Assembly (NCBI GenBank): GCA_934371135.1
Contig: CAKRNO010000005.1
Span: 33,784-97,783, forward strand
Origin: an uncultured Eubacteriales bacterium
Lineage (GTDB): Bacteria; Bacillota; Clostridia; Oscillospirales; CAG-272
DNA length: 64,000 nucleotides
Reading direction: 5' to 3'
The number at the start of each line of letters is the position of its first letter. Position 1 is the first letter of the stretch. Positions 30,702-39,643 of this stretch are shown here, in pieces. Below the pieces are notes generated by a model. The model ran no database searches, had not been told where the DNA came from, and saw nothing but the letters and a program-made list of their open reading frames with translations. The position numbers and the translations under genes were made by a program.

Positions 30702-32585
30702 TCACTCCGCGAGGTGGCGGCAGACCGCCTCGGCGACCTCTGCCGCGTTCTCGACTACCACGCCGCTGATCAGGCACGCCTGTGCCCAGAGGATCTTCGC
30801 GACCTCGGCGAGTCTGTCCTTGTCGGTCACATACAGCGCCTTGATCTTGCCCGCGATCGGGTGATCCATGTTGATCTCCAGCACCGTCTGCGCCTTGGCG
30901 CCGTGCTCCCCGGGCATCCGGTTCAGCACCTTCTCCATCCCGAGCGAGAGCGCCCCCTCGGTCGTCAGGCACACAGGGTGATCGCCGAGCCCCTTGGTGA
31001 AGCGGACCGCGTGTGCGGCGTCGCCGATGCTGTCCTTCACGAACTTCAGGATCTCCTCGTTCTTCTCGTTCTCGCTCTTGACGCTCTCCTTGTCCTCCTC
31101 GGTCGAGAGCCCCTCGGTGTCGGTGCAGACGTTGGCGAACGGCTTGCCGTCATATTCGCGGAGCATCTGCAGGGCGAACTCGTCCACGTCGTCAGTCAGA
31201 TACAGCACCTCATACCCGTGCGCGACCGCGCTCTCCACCTGCGGCAGGAGTGCGATCTTCTCGGCGGTCTCGCCGGAGGCAAAGTAGATCTTGGTCTGCC
31301 CCTCTGCCATGCGCGAGACGTATTCTTTCAGCGTCACATACTTCTTTTCCTTGGAGGTCACGAACAGCAGCAGATCCTGGAGCGCGTCCTTATGTGCGCC
31401 GTATTCCTCATACACACCGTATTTGAGCTGGAGCCCGAAGGTGCGGAAGAAATCCTCGTATGTCTCCCGCTCGTTCTCAAGCATTTTCTTGAGCTCGGAC
31501 GTGATCTTGCGCTCCACCCCCTTGGCGATGGCGCGAAGCTGACGGTCATGCTGTAACATCTCACGGGAGATGTTGAGCGAGAGGTCCGCACTGTCCACGA
31601 GCCCGCGCACAAAGCTGAAGTAGTCGGGGAGCAGATCCTTGCACTTGTCCATGATGAGCACGCCGGAGGAGTAGAGCTCCAGCCCCTTTTCGAAATCGCG
31701 GCTGTAGTAGTCGAAGGGGGCGTGCTTCGGGATAAAGAGCAGTGCCTCGTAGGTCGCGCCGCCCTCCGATTTCTGGCGGATGACCTTCAGCGGTGCCTCA
31801 AAGTCATAGTATTTCTCGCGGTAGAAGGTCGCGTATTCCTCCTCCGTCACCTCCGAGGCGGCGCGCTTCCAGATCGGCGTCATGCTGTTGAGGGTGCGGT
31901 CCTCCGTCACCGTCTCATAGGTGTCGGTCGTGCCCTCTTTGAGGCGCTGCTCCGTCACCTCCATTCTGATGGGGTAGCGGATGTAGTCGCTGTATTTCTT
32001 CACGAGCTCAATGAGGCGGTAGCTCTCCAGATACTCGCTGTAATTTTCTTCTTCGGTGTCAGGCTTGAGGTACAGCGTCACGACCGTCCCAACCTCTGCC
32101 TTGTCACAGGGCTCGACGGTGTAACCGTCCACCCCCGCGGACTCCCACCGCCATGCGTCCTCGGCACCCTGTGCGCGGCTCTCGACCGTCACGCGCTCCG
32201 CCACCATGAAAGCAGAGTAAAAGCCCACGCCGAACTGCCCGATGATGTCCACGTCCTCGCGCTTTTCCTCGGTCTGCTTGAAAGCGAAGGAGCCGCTCTT
32301 TGCGATGGTGCCGAGGTTGCTCTCCAGCTCCTCGTGCGTCATGCCGCAGCCGTTGTCGGAGACGGTCAGCGTGCGGTGCTCCTTGTCTGCCGCGAGGCGG
32401 ATGGCGAGGTCCTCCCGCTTCACCGTCACGCTCGCGTCGGTCAGCGACCGGTAGCGCAGCTTGTCGCAGGCGTCGCTCGCGTTGGAAATGAGCTCGCGCA
32501 GAAAGATCTCCTTATGCGTATAGATGGAGTTGATCATCATTTCCAAAAGTTTTTTGGATTCGGTTTTGAATTGCTTTTTTGCCAT
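30702..32585 (-). CDS. htpG: Molecular chaperone HtpG (Hsp90)
   Basis: A 627-residue homodimeric ATP-dependent chaperone. N-terminal GHKL ATPase motifs: IFLRELISNASDACDKL (metal/ATP Asn), DNGCGM, and GQFGVGFYSAF lid motif. The middle domain holds the catalytic-loop Arg region (RGLVDSADLSLNISREML). The C-terminal domain is complete for dimerisation. RBS AAAGGAAT. Monocistronic, with the terminator at its 3' end shared with the convergent gene. No HrcA/CIRCE operator is seen in the short upstream gap. Confidence 0.96.
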   Translation of the reverse strand: MAKKQFKTESKKLLEMMINSIYTHKEIFLRELISNASDACDKLRYRSLTDASVTVKREDLAIRLAADKEHRTLTVSDNGCGMTHEELESNLGTIAKSGSFAFKQTEEKREDVDIIGQFGVGFYSAFMVAERVTVESRAQGAEDAWRWESAGVDGYTVEPCDKAEVGTVVTLYLKPDTEEENYSEYLESYRLIELVKKYSDYIRYPIRMEVTEQRLKEGTTDTYETVTEDRTLNSMTPIWKRAASEVTEEEYATFYREKYYDFEAPLKVIRQKSEGGATYEALLFIPKHAPFDYYSRDFEKGLELYSSGVLIMDKCKDLLPDYFSFVRGLVDSADLSLNISREMLQHDRQLRAIAKGVERKITSELKKMLENERETYEDFFRTFGLQLKYGVYEEYGAHKDALQDLLLFVTSKEKKYVTLKEYVSRMAEGQTKIYFASGETAEKIALLPQVESAVAHGYEVLYLTDDVDEFALQMLREYDGKPFANVCTDTEGLSTEEDKESVKSENEKNEEILKFVKDSIGDAAHAVRFTKGLGDHPVCLTTEGALSLGMEKVLNRMPGEHGAKAQTVLEINMDHPIAGKIKALYVTDKDRLAEVAKILWAQACLISGVVVENAAEVAEAVCRHLAE

Positions 32586-32637
32586 ATCGGTATTCCTTTC
32601 TCCCCACGGGGGCTATCAGATACAAAATGAAAACAAA

Positions 32638-32685
32638 CCGGGTGTGCCATAAGAGCGCCCGCCCGGGTCGCCCCGGCACACCCGG
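32638..32685 (-). terminator. Terminator of the nucleotidyltransferase-like gene
   Basis: CCGGGTGTGCC (32638-32648) and GGCACACCCGG (32675-32685), followed on the minus strand by TTTGTTTTC. Confidence 0.75.
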
Positions 32686-32719
32686 GAGGGTCAGCGCCGC
32701 CGCGCGGCGTGTTTTTCGG

Positions 32720-33862
32720 TTATGCCGGGAAATGCTCGGCGGGGGCGGTCACCGCCGGCGTCGCCTCCGACGCCGTCAGCCCCAGAATCTCGCGCACGCG
32801 GACGAGCATTTTCTCGCGCCGCTCCTCGGTCGCCGTGACGCTCTCCGCCGCCTTTTTGGAGAACGGGAGCGCAATCCACCGCGCCACCCAGAAAAGAGGG
32901 AGCAGAAACGGCAGATACTTCAGCACGGGGTACTTGCGTTTCATCGACCCATACCGCGGGAACACGCGGCGCAGCCGCCCGGTTTTTTTCGTCTCCTCGG
33001 CGTCGGCGATGCCGACGACGGTGCCCCCCGCCGCAATATAACTGCCGAGCAGCATGAGGTCATTCGTGCTCTCCCCGTCGCCGAACCAGACGTCCGCGAG
33101 GCTTTCCAGCGCCGACGCGAACGGCAGGATGCCGCGGGCACTGCAGAAGTCATGCACCGCCCGGAGCTCACTCTCCGAGAGAGGCGCGCGGCACATATAG
33201 AGGTCGAGGACAGAGCGGATGCCGATGCCCTCTCCGCTGCCGAAGGAACGGTGCATCCGCGAGAGGAGCGCCGCGTACTGCGCGGCGGGCGTAAAGCGGT
33301 AGAGGACCCCGTCCTCGGTCACGAGCGAGTCGCGCAGCGTCTCGCCGTCCGCCTTCATGACGTCCTCCGAGGGGATCTCGGTGTGGATCCGGATCTCTAC
33401 GCGGTCGAGCGTATAAAGATCCCCGGTGTCCTCCTGACAGCGCTCAAAGCCGAGCGGGGTGAGGATCTCCGCGATCGCGTCCCGCGCCTCCCCGGCGACG
33501 AGGATATCGATATCCTGCGCCATGCGCCAGTTCCGCTGCGGGTACAGCTCGCGCAGGCAGTAGCCCTTGACGGGCATATACGGGATCTCCCGTTCTTTCA
33601 GTGCGGCAAAGAGCTCCGCCGTGTAGTGGTCGCGGCGCACCTGGGCGCCGACCGCGGCAAAATACGCCGACTCCACCTGCTCGAGCACGTCTGCCGGCAC
33701 CTCGTCGTTCCCCACCGCGGCACGGTACGCGAAGCCGAGCAGCCGGTGCTCGGTGGCGAGCCGGATGACGGGGTCCCAGTGCAGCGGGTGCGGCAGCGGC
33801 TCACCCGACAGCACATGACGGATGACGCCGATGAGTTCAAGATAGATCTGTCGTTTTTCCAT
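32720..33862 (-). CDS. Nucleotidyltransferase family protein (NTP_transf_5-like)
   Basis: A 380-residue protein. The N-terminal 100 residues are helical, followed by a nucleotidyltransferase fold: PYMPVKGYCLRELYP and MAQDIDILV supply the KG and DxD-like metal ligands (Asp-Ile-Asp), and VEIRIHTEI the third acidic strand. This family (uncharacterised NTase, PF14907) is commonly next to polysaccharide biosynthesis genes, as here with the sugar transferase 39 bp upstream. The C-terminus has a Trp-rich hydrophobic segment (FLLPLFWVARWIALPF). The substrate is not known. Confidence 0.8.
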   Translation of the reverse strand: MEKRQIYLELIGVIRHVLSGEPLPHPLHWDPVIRLATEHRLLGFAYRAAVGNDEVPADVLEQVESAYFAAVGAQVRRDHYTAELFAALKEREIPYMPVKGYCLRELYPQRNWRMAQDIDILVAGEARDAIAEILTPLGFERCQEDTGDLYTLDRVEIRIHTEIPSEDVMKADGETLRDSLVTEDGVLYRFTPAAQYAALLSRMHRSFGSGEGIGIRSVLDLYMCRAPLSESELRAVHDFCSARGILPFASALESLADVWFGDGESTNDLMLLGSYIAAGGTVVGIADAEETKKTGRLRRVFPRYGSMKRKYPVLKYLPFLLPLFWVARWIALPFSKKAAESVTATEERREKMLVRVREILGLTASEATPAVTAPAEHFPA

Positions 33863-33901
33863 ACTACTCCGTTTGGATCACAGGGCGGCGGGAATGGCGC
33901 C

Positions 33902-34804
33902 TTATTTGGCGCCCTTGCGTTTCAGGACCGATCCGATGGTCTTGAAGAAGATTTTGATATCGAGCCAGAGCGAGCGGTGCTCCACATAGTAGAGCTCCAT
34001 CTCCTGGCGGCGGCCGTCGGCATACCCGACGTCGTTTCTGGCGTACGCCTGCCAGTAACCGGTCAGCCCCGGCTTGACGGATAAAAGCGCCTCGCGCTTC
34101 CCATAATATTTCTGTGTCTCGGTTTCCACGAGCGGGCGCGGCCCGATGATGGACAGCTTACCCGTGAAGATATCCAATATCTGCGGCAGCTCATCCAGGC
34201 TGGTCTTGCGCAGGAAGTTCCCGACCTTGGTGATGCGCGGATCGTTGTCGATTTTGAACTCGGTATAATACTGATGCAGCTGCTCGGGCGTCAGCTGCCC
34301 CGCGAGCTGGTCCGCATTCTTTTTCATCGAGCGGAATTTGTGGATATACAGCGTCTTGCCGCCGCGGCCGACGCGCTTGTGCCGGTAGAACACCTTACCG
34401 CCGTCGTCGCACTTGATGGCGATGGCGATGATGAGAAACACCGGCCAGATGACGAGCAGGAGCAGCCCCGAGAGCAAGATATCCGTCAGTCTTTTGAAGA
34501 ATCCGTAGACAGGCTTTCTGCGGTACGCACAGGGCAACGCCTCGATGCGCGCGCGCACTTCCTCCTCTGCGGCTGCCTCCTCGGGGGTCAGCACCTGTGC
34601 CGCGGCGCGTTGCCGCTCGATCTCCGCCCAGGTCAGGGGCGCGCCGTCCGCACCCGCCGTGTCCGTTTCCTTTTCGTTCGCCACACCGGTATCGGTGTGG
34701 GTCGCCCCGTTTTCGGGCGCCGCTCCGGCAGCGCCGTCTGCGGTCTTCTGCGGCAGCTCGGTGAGCACCGGTGCCGCCGTTTCCGTTTGTCTATTTCCGT
34801 TCAT
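33902..34804 (-). CDS. Initiating sugar-phosphate transferase (polyprenyl glycosylphosphotransferase)
   Basis: A 300-residue membrane enzyme that transfers a sugar-1-phosphate to undecaprenyl phosphate, the first step of exopolysaccharide or glycan assembly. The C-terminal half has the WcaJ/WbaP/PglC signature: one membrane helix ([20 protein letters not shown]), [53 protein letters not shown] and PGLTGYWQA. The first 120 residues are disordered (Ala/Thr/Gly-rich). I chose ATG 34804 because AAAGGATC lies 7 nt upstream. Operon with the NTase gene. Confidence 0.92.
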   Translation of the reverse strand: MNGNRQTETAAPVLTELPQKTADGAAGAAPENGATHTDTGVANEKETDTAGADGAPLTWAEIERQRAAAQVLTPEEAAAEEEVRARIEALPCAYRRKPVYGFFKRLTDILLSGLLLLVIWPVFLIIAIAIKCDDGGKVFYRHKRVGRGGKTLYIHKFRSMKKNADQLAGQLTPEQLHQYYTEFKIDNDPRITKVGNFLRKTSLDELPQILDIFTGKLSIIGPRPLVETETQKYYGKREALLSVKPGLTGYWQAYARNDVGYADGRRQEMELYYVEHRSLWLDIKIFFKTIGSVLKRKGAK

Positions 34805-34950
34805 TTGGTAAGATCCTTTATTCATGTGTTCCGGGTAGCACACGGCGCCCCGCATCTCCGTACACGCGCGCGTCGCGCGCGATAGAGAAAGCGGGTCACA
34901 GCCGCCGGGGTCGCCTGTGAAAGCGCGACCTCGTCTGCTTCCCGTTGGAT

Positions 34951-34979
34951 ATTATATAACGGTTTGCGTGATTTGTCAA
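34951..34979 (-). promoter_or_regulatory. Promoter of the sugar transferase operon
   Basis: TTGACA (34979-34974), 17-bp spacer, TATAAT (34956-34951): a consensus sigma-A promoter on the minus strand. Confidence 0.85.
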
Positions 34980-35053
34980 CCGAGGACGCGGCGGCGCGCG
35001 CCTCCCCCGTCAGTATGCCCCGCGCGGCGGGGTCTCACACGGAGCGGTGCGCA

Positions 35054-35092
35054 CAAAAAGCACCGGGGCGGCGTGTAGCACGCGCGCCCCGG
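35054..35092 (-). terminator. Terminator of the uL15-like gene
   Basis: CCGGGGC...GCCCCGG stem (35063-35092) followed on the minus strand by TGCTTTTTG. Confidence 0.7.
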
Positions 35093-35133
35093 CGGGACAG
35101 AACGTATGGAGGCGGCACCGCCGCCGGGGGGCG

Positions 35134-35763
35134 TCAGACGCGGATGAGGATGGCGCGCCCGCCCGTGAGGGACAGCATCTTGACCGCCTCGAGCGAGAAG
35201 CCGTCTGCCTCCACCATGAGCGGCTTGCGGAGCACGCCGCGCGCGTGGACGACGATGTGCGTCGTCTCCTCCCCGACGATTCCCTCTTTCCGCAAAATGG
35301 CGAGATTGACAAAGGAATACGGTGAAAAAGCGTCAGACAACGTATCGAGATAGACCACGGCGCGGTTGTTCCCCGGCCGTGCGGGGCGGTACACCACGGC
35401 GGTGAGAGCGTTCGCCTGCTCCCCGCTCATCATGTGGTTGACGTCCTCTGCCTGTACAAAGCTGCGGATGCAGATACCGTCGCGCGCCTCGTCCACAAAG
35501 TCCACAACGTCCGAGACGGCGGCGGGTACGGGCATGAAGGCGGTCGGCTTCGGCTCCTCCGCGGGGATGACGGTGACCTCGGCGTGCAGCTCCTGCACCG
35601 CCGGCGGGCGGATCTCCGCCTGCACCTCCCGCTCGAGCATCCGGTCGTGGCGTCGGCGCGCGATCTTCACGGCGACCCACCAGATCAGGGCGCAGAGCAC
35701 GAGCCCGCCGGCGATCGGCAGGGTGTAGTACCAGCTCCACGCGAGTAAAAACGACGTTCCCAT
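35134..35763 (-). CDS. Membrane-anchored protein with a uL15/uL18-type C-terminal domain
   Basis: A 209-residue protein. One TM helix at about 12-34 (LPIAGGLVLCALIWWVAVKI), then a basic ARRRHDR stop-transfer and a Pro/Val/Glu linker. The C-terminal 90 residues fit the ribosomal protein L15 C-domain pattern: AFSPYSFVNLAILRKEGIV, THIVVHARGVLRKPLMVEA, DGFSLEAVKMLSLTGGRAIL. In L15 these are the vKvLGxGeLtk, LtvkAhkFSksA and GGkvevI segments. A dedicated membrane-anchored copy is not a ribosomal subunit. ATG 35763 follows GGAGGAGAG; the upstream in-frame ATG has no RBS. Possible roles are protein-protein or RNA contact at the envelope. Confidence 0.6.
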   Translation of the reverse strand: MGTSFLLAWSWYYTLPIAGGLVLCALIWWVAVKIARRRHDRMLEREVQAEIRPPAVQELHAEVTVIPAEEPKPTAFMPVPAAVSDVVDFVDEARDGICIRSFVQAEDVNHMMSGEQANALTAVVYRPARPGNNRAVVYLDTLSDAFSPYSFVNLAILRKEGIVGEETTHIVVHARGVLRKPLMVEADGFSLEAVKMLSLTGGRAILIRV

Positions 35764-35798
35764 TCGGGCTCTCTCCTCCCGGTTCCGATTTTGACTGT

Positions 35799-35827
35799 AT
35801 TGTAACACACCGCCCCCGTAAAATCAA
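35799..35827 (-). promoter_or_regulatory. Promoter of the uL15-like gene
   Basis: TTGATT (35827-35822), 17-bp spacer, TACAAT (35804-35799). Confidence 0.7.
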
Positions 35828-36010
35828 GTCTGTTTCTGTCACATATCTGCCGTTTTTTTGTGCCCGGCAGCGTACGATTGCCCCCGCGGCAATCTGCCCC
35901 GTGTGCATGAATTGCAACGCTTATTTTTGTTGATATTGCACAATGTCGAACATCCATTTCTTTCCGGTAAATACAAAATGACGATTTTCGGGGGTCAAAA
36001 TCGAAAAAGA

Positions 36011-36039
36011 TTGATTTTACCCCGCGTGTGTGGTACACT
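36011..36039 (+). promoter_or_regulatory. Promoter of the HPr-like gene
   Basis: TTGATT (36011-36016), 17-bp spacer, TACACT (36034-36039). Confidence 0.7.
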
Positions 36040-36083
36040 GTTTATATCTAGAAAACCGGGTTTCCCGTGTAAGGAGTGTCTTT

Positions 36084-36353
36084 ATGACGAGTCGCAAGGT
36101 TGAGGTTAAAAACAATATCGGGCTGCATGCCAGTCCGGCGGCTTTTTTCATTAACGAGGCGTGCTCGTTCCGCAGCAGCATCTGGGTGGAAAAGGGTGAC
36201 CGTAAGGCAAACGCCAAGAGCCTCATGAGCGTCCTGTCCCTCTGTGCCCGTCAGGGTGAAACGCTGCTCCTCACGGCGGACGGTGAGGATGAGGTCGCCG
36301 CGCTCGACGCGCTGGAGGATCTGCTGCTCCATCGCCTGCAGGCGCTCGCCTGA
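36084..36353 (+). CDS. HPr-like phosphocarrier protein with Arg17 replaced by Ser
   Basis: An 89-residue protein. His15 is in GLHASPAAFF and Ser46 in ANAKSLMSVL, so both known phosphorylation positions are kept (enzyme I acts on His15, HPr kinase on Ser46). The Arg17 that normally stabilises phospho-His15 is Ser. Sequence details (SSIWVEK, NAKS) fit the HPr-like proteins found near uvrC and whiA in clostridia rather than the sugar-PTS HPr. RBS AAGGAG; promoter upstream; terminator 42 bp after the stop. A regulatory Crh-like role is more likely than sugar transport. Confidence 0.85.
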   Translation: MTSRKVEVKNNIGLHASPAAFFINEACSFRSSIWVEKGDRKANAKSLMSVLSLCARQGETLLLTADGEDEVAALDALEDLLLHRLQALA

Positions 36354-36394
36354 TCCCGTTTCCGTTTTTTGATTTTCGGACTCCTTTTCTTCTT

Positions 36395-36419
36395 CCGCGG
36401 CGAAAGCCGCGGTTTTTTT
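36395..36419 (+). terminator. Rho-independent terminator of the HPr-like gene
   Basis: CCGCGGC-GAAA-GCCGCGG followed by TTTTTTT. Confidence 0.9.
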
Positions 36420-36518
36420 ATGCGTCCGCCCGCCGCCCGGGGGCGCGCCCCCACGACCTCTGCATCCGGCGCACCGTTTTGATGCGCCGCGTTCCTGCCC
36501 GCATACGCCGCCCCGGAA

Positions 36519-36547
36519 TTGACAAGACTGTCACTTGCGTGTACAAT
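36519..36547 (+). promoter_or_regulatory. Promoter of uvrC
   Basis: TTGACA (36519-36524), 17-bp spacer, TACAAT (36542-36547), 35 bp before the GTG start. Confidence 0.85.
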
Positions 36548-36582
36548 AAACATACCGACGACCCGAAAGGAGGGCACCGCCC

Positions 36583-38409
36583 GTGAATCCGCATTTGCCC
36601 GACCTGCGCCGTAAAGCGGCGGCGTTGCCCCTTTGCCCCGGCGTCTATCTCATGAAGGACGAGAGCGGGAAGATCATTTACGTCGGTAAATCGCGCAAGC
36701 TGAAAAACCGCGTCAGCTCCTACTTCCTCGCCGATCATAAAACGCGCAAAACGCAGAAGATGGTCTCCCACGTCGCCGACTTCGATTACATCCTCTGTGA
36801 CGGGGAGATGGAAGCGCTGACGCTGGAAAATACCCTGATCAAGCGCCATACCCCCCACTATAACATCCGTTTGAAGGACGCGAAGTCCTATCCCTACATC
36901 AAAGTCACGGCGGAGGACTATCCGCGCGTGGTCGTCACGCGGGAGCGCAAAAACGACCGCGGCAAGTATTTCGGGCCCTATTCCTCCTCTGCCGCCGCCC
37001 ACGAAGCGGCGGACACCGTGACGCGTGTTTTCTCCCTCCCCACCTGCCACCGCTCCTTCCCGCGTGACATCGGGCGGGAGCGCCCCTGCCTCTATGCCCA
37101 GATGGGCAGATGTGCGGCGCCCTGCACCGGGGCGGTCCCGCCCGAGGCGTACCGGGAGCTCATCCGCGGGGCGATCGGCGTGCTCTCCGGTAATGTCCGG
37201 GGGACGCGCGCGGCGCTTGAGAGCGCGATGCTGGAAGCGGCGGAGGCGGAGCGTTTCGAGCTCGCCGCCCACTACCGCGACGCCATGGCAGCGCTCGACC
37301 GCCTGTCGGATAAGCAGAAGGTGGTCGGTGATGCGGATGAGGACCGCGACGTCCTCGCGCTCTATCGCGACGATTTCTGCATGGTGCTCGCCGTGCTCTC
37401 CGTCCGGGAGGGCAAGCTCATCGAGGCGCACGCCTATCTGCTCGAAAAAGACGCGGAGGACGAAGACCTCTCGACCGTCGTCACCACCTTTTACGGCACG
37501 CCGGAGGCGGTGCCGCGCGAGGTGCTCCTTTCGTTTGATCTGCCGGAGGAGACCTACGGGCTGCTCTCGGACTATCTCACCAAGTTTTCCGGGCACCGCG
37601 TGGAGGTGCGCACCCCCCAGCGCGGGAAGCTGCGTTCGCTCGTGGACATGGCGCTGGAGAACGCGCGCGACCGCGCCGCCAAGGCGCGTGAACACGCGGA
37701 GCGGGAGGAAACGGTGCTCGTGAACCTCGCGCGCCTGCTCGGGCTCGAGGTCGTCCCCGAGCGCATCGAAATGTATGATATCTCGGAGATCGGGCAGGAG
37801 CACATCACCGCCGCCATGATCGTGACGGACGGTACTGCCTTCCACCGCTCCGACTACCGCACTTTCCGCATGAAGACGCTCACCCACGCGGATGATTACG
37901 CCGCCATGCAGGAGACGCTCTCCCGCCGCCTCACCCACATCGGTGACGGCTCTCCCTCCCTCGGGGACGCCCCCGATCTCATCCTTCTGGACGGCGGCGT
38001 CGGACAGGTTCACGCCGTTCTTGAGCTCCTGCCGGACTTCCCCGGGATGCCCCCGGTGTTCGGGCTCGTCAAGGATGACTACCATAAAACGCGTGCCCTG
38101 ACGGACGGTGAAAACGAGATCTCCATCGCCACCGACAGGAGCATCTATGCCTTTCTCTACCGCCTCCAGGAGGAGGTGCACCGCGTCGCCGTCCGCGCCA
38201 CCATGGGCGCGAAGTCGAAGACCCTGCGCCGCTCTGCCCTCGAGGATATCCCGGGCATCGGCGCCGCCAAAGCCAAAAAACTGCTCTCGTGTATGAAATA
38301 TACGGCTCTGAAGACCGCGACGGTCGCCGAAATGACCGCCGCCGGCATCTCCGGGGCGGACGCCGCGCGCGTCTATGCTTACTATCATAAGGAGGACACA
38401 AACGAATGA
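36583..38409 (+). CDS. uvrC: Excinuclease ABC subunit C
   Basis: A 608-residue subunit that makes both incisions in nucleotide excision repair. GTG 36583 follows AAAGGAGGG. Domains: GIY-YIG nuclease (PGVYLMKDESGKIIYVGKSR) at about 17-95, a Cys-containing middle (RPCLYAQMGRCAAPC), UVR/UvrB-binding motif (about 203-238), RNase H-like C-terminal nuclease with EMYDISEIGQEHITAAMIV and LILLDGGVGQVHAV, and HhH pairs at the end (EDIPGIGAAKAKKLLS). Length is normal. First gene of a uvrC-rsmD-coaD operon with overlapping ends. Confidence 0.97.
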   Translation: MNPHLPDLRRKAAALPLCPGVYLMKDESGKIIYVGKSRKLKNRVSSYFLADHKTRKTQKMVSHVADFDYILCDGEMEALTLENTLIKRHTPHYNIRLKDAKSYPYIKVTAEDYPRVVVTRERKNDRGKYFGPYSSSAAAHEAADTVTRVFSLPTCHRSFPRDIGRERPCLYAQMGRCAAPCTGAVPPEAYRELIRGAIGVLSGNVRGTRAALESAMLEAAEAERFELAAHYRDAMAALDRLSDKQKVVGDADEDRDVLALYRDDFCMVLAVLSVREGKLIEAHAYLLEKDAEDEDLSTVVTTFYGTPEAVPREVLLSFDLPEETYGLLSDYLTKFSGHRVEVRTPQRGKLRSLVDMALENARDRAAKAREHAEREETVLVNLARLLGLEVVPERIEMYDISEIGQEHITAAMIVTDGTAFHRSDYRTFRMKTLTHADDYAAMQETLSRRLTHIGDGSPSLGDAPDLILLDGGVGQVHAVLELLPDFPGMPPVFGLVKDDYHKTRALTDGENEISIATDRSIYAFLYRLQEEVHRVAVRATMGAKSKTLRRSALEDIPGIGAAKAKKLLSCMKYTALKTATVAEMTAAGISGADAARVYAYYHKEDTNE

Positions 38410-38978
38410 TGCGCATTATTACCGGTAAATTCCGCGGTGTGCGGCTCGATACGCTCCCGGGGGACGAGACCCGCCCGACCAGCGAGCGGGTCAAGGAGGC
38501 GGTCTTCTCCTCCATCCAGTTCGATATTACCGGGCGGCGCGTGCTGGATCTGTTCGCAGGCTCCGGGCAGCTCGGGTTGGAGGCGCTCTCGCGCGGCTCG
38601 GGGGATGTCACCTTTGTGGACGCGTCGCCCGACGCCATCGCCATCGTCAAGCGGAATGCCGAAAAATGCGGCGTGTTCCCGACCTGCCGTTACGCCGTCT
38701 CCGACTACCGCTCATACCTGCGCAAATGCCGTGACCGCGAGCCGTGGGACCTCATCTTCATCGATCCGCCGTACCGCCTCGGCGCGGTGCCGGAGGCTCT
38801 CACGCGCATCCTTGACGCGGGCTGTGCCGCGCCGGGGTGTCTCCTCGTGTGTGAGAGCGGAGAGCCCGGGATCTTCGGGGGCAACGCTGACCTCGCCGCC
38901 CGTTTCGAGGTTGTGAAAGAGGCGCGTTACAGCATCACCTACATCACCATTCTGCGCCTTGCGGAGGCGCAGTCATGA
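38406..38978 (+). CDS. rsmD: 16S rRNA (guanine(966)-N2)-methyltransferase
   Basis: A 190-residue SAM-dependent methyltransferase of 16S rRNA. Starts MRIITGKFRG and has RPTSERVKEAVFSSI (substrate-binding), VLDLFAGSGQLGLEALSRG (SAM motif I), and the catalytic DPPY in LIFIDPPYRLG. The N-terminus overlaps uvrC by 4 bp (ATGATG), and the 3' end overlaps coaD by 4 bp, implying translational coupling. The rsmD-coaD pairing is the usual bacterial order. Confidence 0.96.
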   Translation: MMRIITGKFRGVRLDTLPGDETRPTSERVKEAVFSSIQFDITGRRVLDLFAGSGQLGLEALSRGSGDVTFVDASPDAIAIVKRNAEKCGVFPTCRYAVSDYRSYLRKCRDREPWDLIFIDPPYRLGAVPEALTRILDAGCAAPGCLLVCESGEPGIFGGNADLAARFEVVKEARYSITYITILRLAEAQS

Positions 38979-39472
38979 GGCGCGCGCTGTTGCCGGGCAG
39001 CTTTGACCCCGTCACGCTCGGTCACCTGGACATCATCTGCCGCGCGGCGGTCAACTATGACGAGGTGATCGTCGGCATCTTCGAAAACCCGGAAAAGCAG
39101 TATCTGTTCTCGACGGAGCAACGGCGTGAGCTCCTGGAGCTCGCAACGCAGAACCTGCCGCACGTCCATGTCACGGTGTGCAGCGGCTATACCGCCGATT
39201 ACGCGCGTGACGGCGGCTTCGCCGCGATCATCCGCGGCTACCGCTCGGAGCGGGATCTCGATTACGAGCAGAAGATGGCACAGTACAACAGCGAGCGCGG
39301 CGGCGTACACACCCTCCTTCTCGAGACGCCGCGGGAGCTCGTGGGCGTGAGCTCCACCCTGGTACGGGAGCGCCTCGCCCGGGGCGAGAGCATCTCGGGG
39401 CTGGTCCCCGAGGCGTGCCGAAAGACCATCCTGCGCCTGTACCGCGAGATTTCGTCGCATACCGGCGACTGA
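38975..39472 (+). CDS. coaD: Phosphopantetheine adenylyltransferase
   Basis: A 165-residue enzyme for the penultimate step of coenzyme A synthesis (4'-phosphopantetheine to dephospho-CoA). The nucleotidylyltransferase signature is GSFDPVTLGHLDII with the catalytic T/GxxH pattern. IIRGYRSERDLDYE and VGVSSTLVRE complete the active-site set (ISSTLVRE type). Length is typical. Last gene of the uvrC operon. Confidence 0.97.
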   Translation: MRRALLPGSFDPVTLGHLDIICRAAVNYDEVIVGIFENPEKQYLFSTEQRRELLELATQNLPHVHVTVCSGYTADYARDGGFAAIIRGYRSERDLDYEQKMAQYNSERGGVHTLLLETPRELVGVSSTLVRERLARGESISGLVPEACRKTILRLYREISSHTGD

Positions 39473-39613
39473 CCGCCGCCATCATCGCCCCCGCCTCTCC
39501 CGGTCCGGAACGCGTGTACCTCCCCTGATCCGTTTGCGGACGTGCCGCCGCCCGTCTCCGCGCAAAGTGCCGCGCATCACGCCGCCCCCTTGCGGCGACC
39601 CGCACCCGTTTTC

Positions 39614-39643
39614 ATCGCCCCCGGCTCGGGGGCGATTTTTTCA
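39614..39643 (+). terminator. Terminator of the uvrC-rsmD-coaD operon
   Basis: ATCGCCCCC-GGCTC-GGGGGCGAT followed by TTTTTTC. Confidence 0.85.

Larger units (their letters stand above)
34805..35133. other. Intergenic region without a gene: promoter and terminator
   Basis: Contains the sugar-transferase promoter (34951-34979), a 150-nt leader and the terminator of the uL15-like gene (35063-35092). No ORF with RBS seen. Confidence 0.6.
35764..36083. other. Divergent promoter region, no gene
   Basis: Holds the promoters at 35799-35827 (minus) and 36011-36039 (plus). An imperfect inverted repeat GGGGTCAAAATC...GATTGATTTTACCCC (35991-36023) overlaps the plus -35, a candidate operator. Confidence 0.5.

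Noticed and set aside
32586..32719. CIRCE/HrcA operator upstream of htpG
   Set aside because: No TTAGCACTC-type inverted repeat is present.
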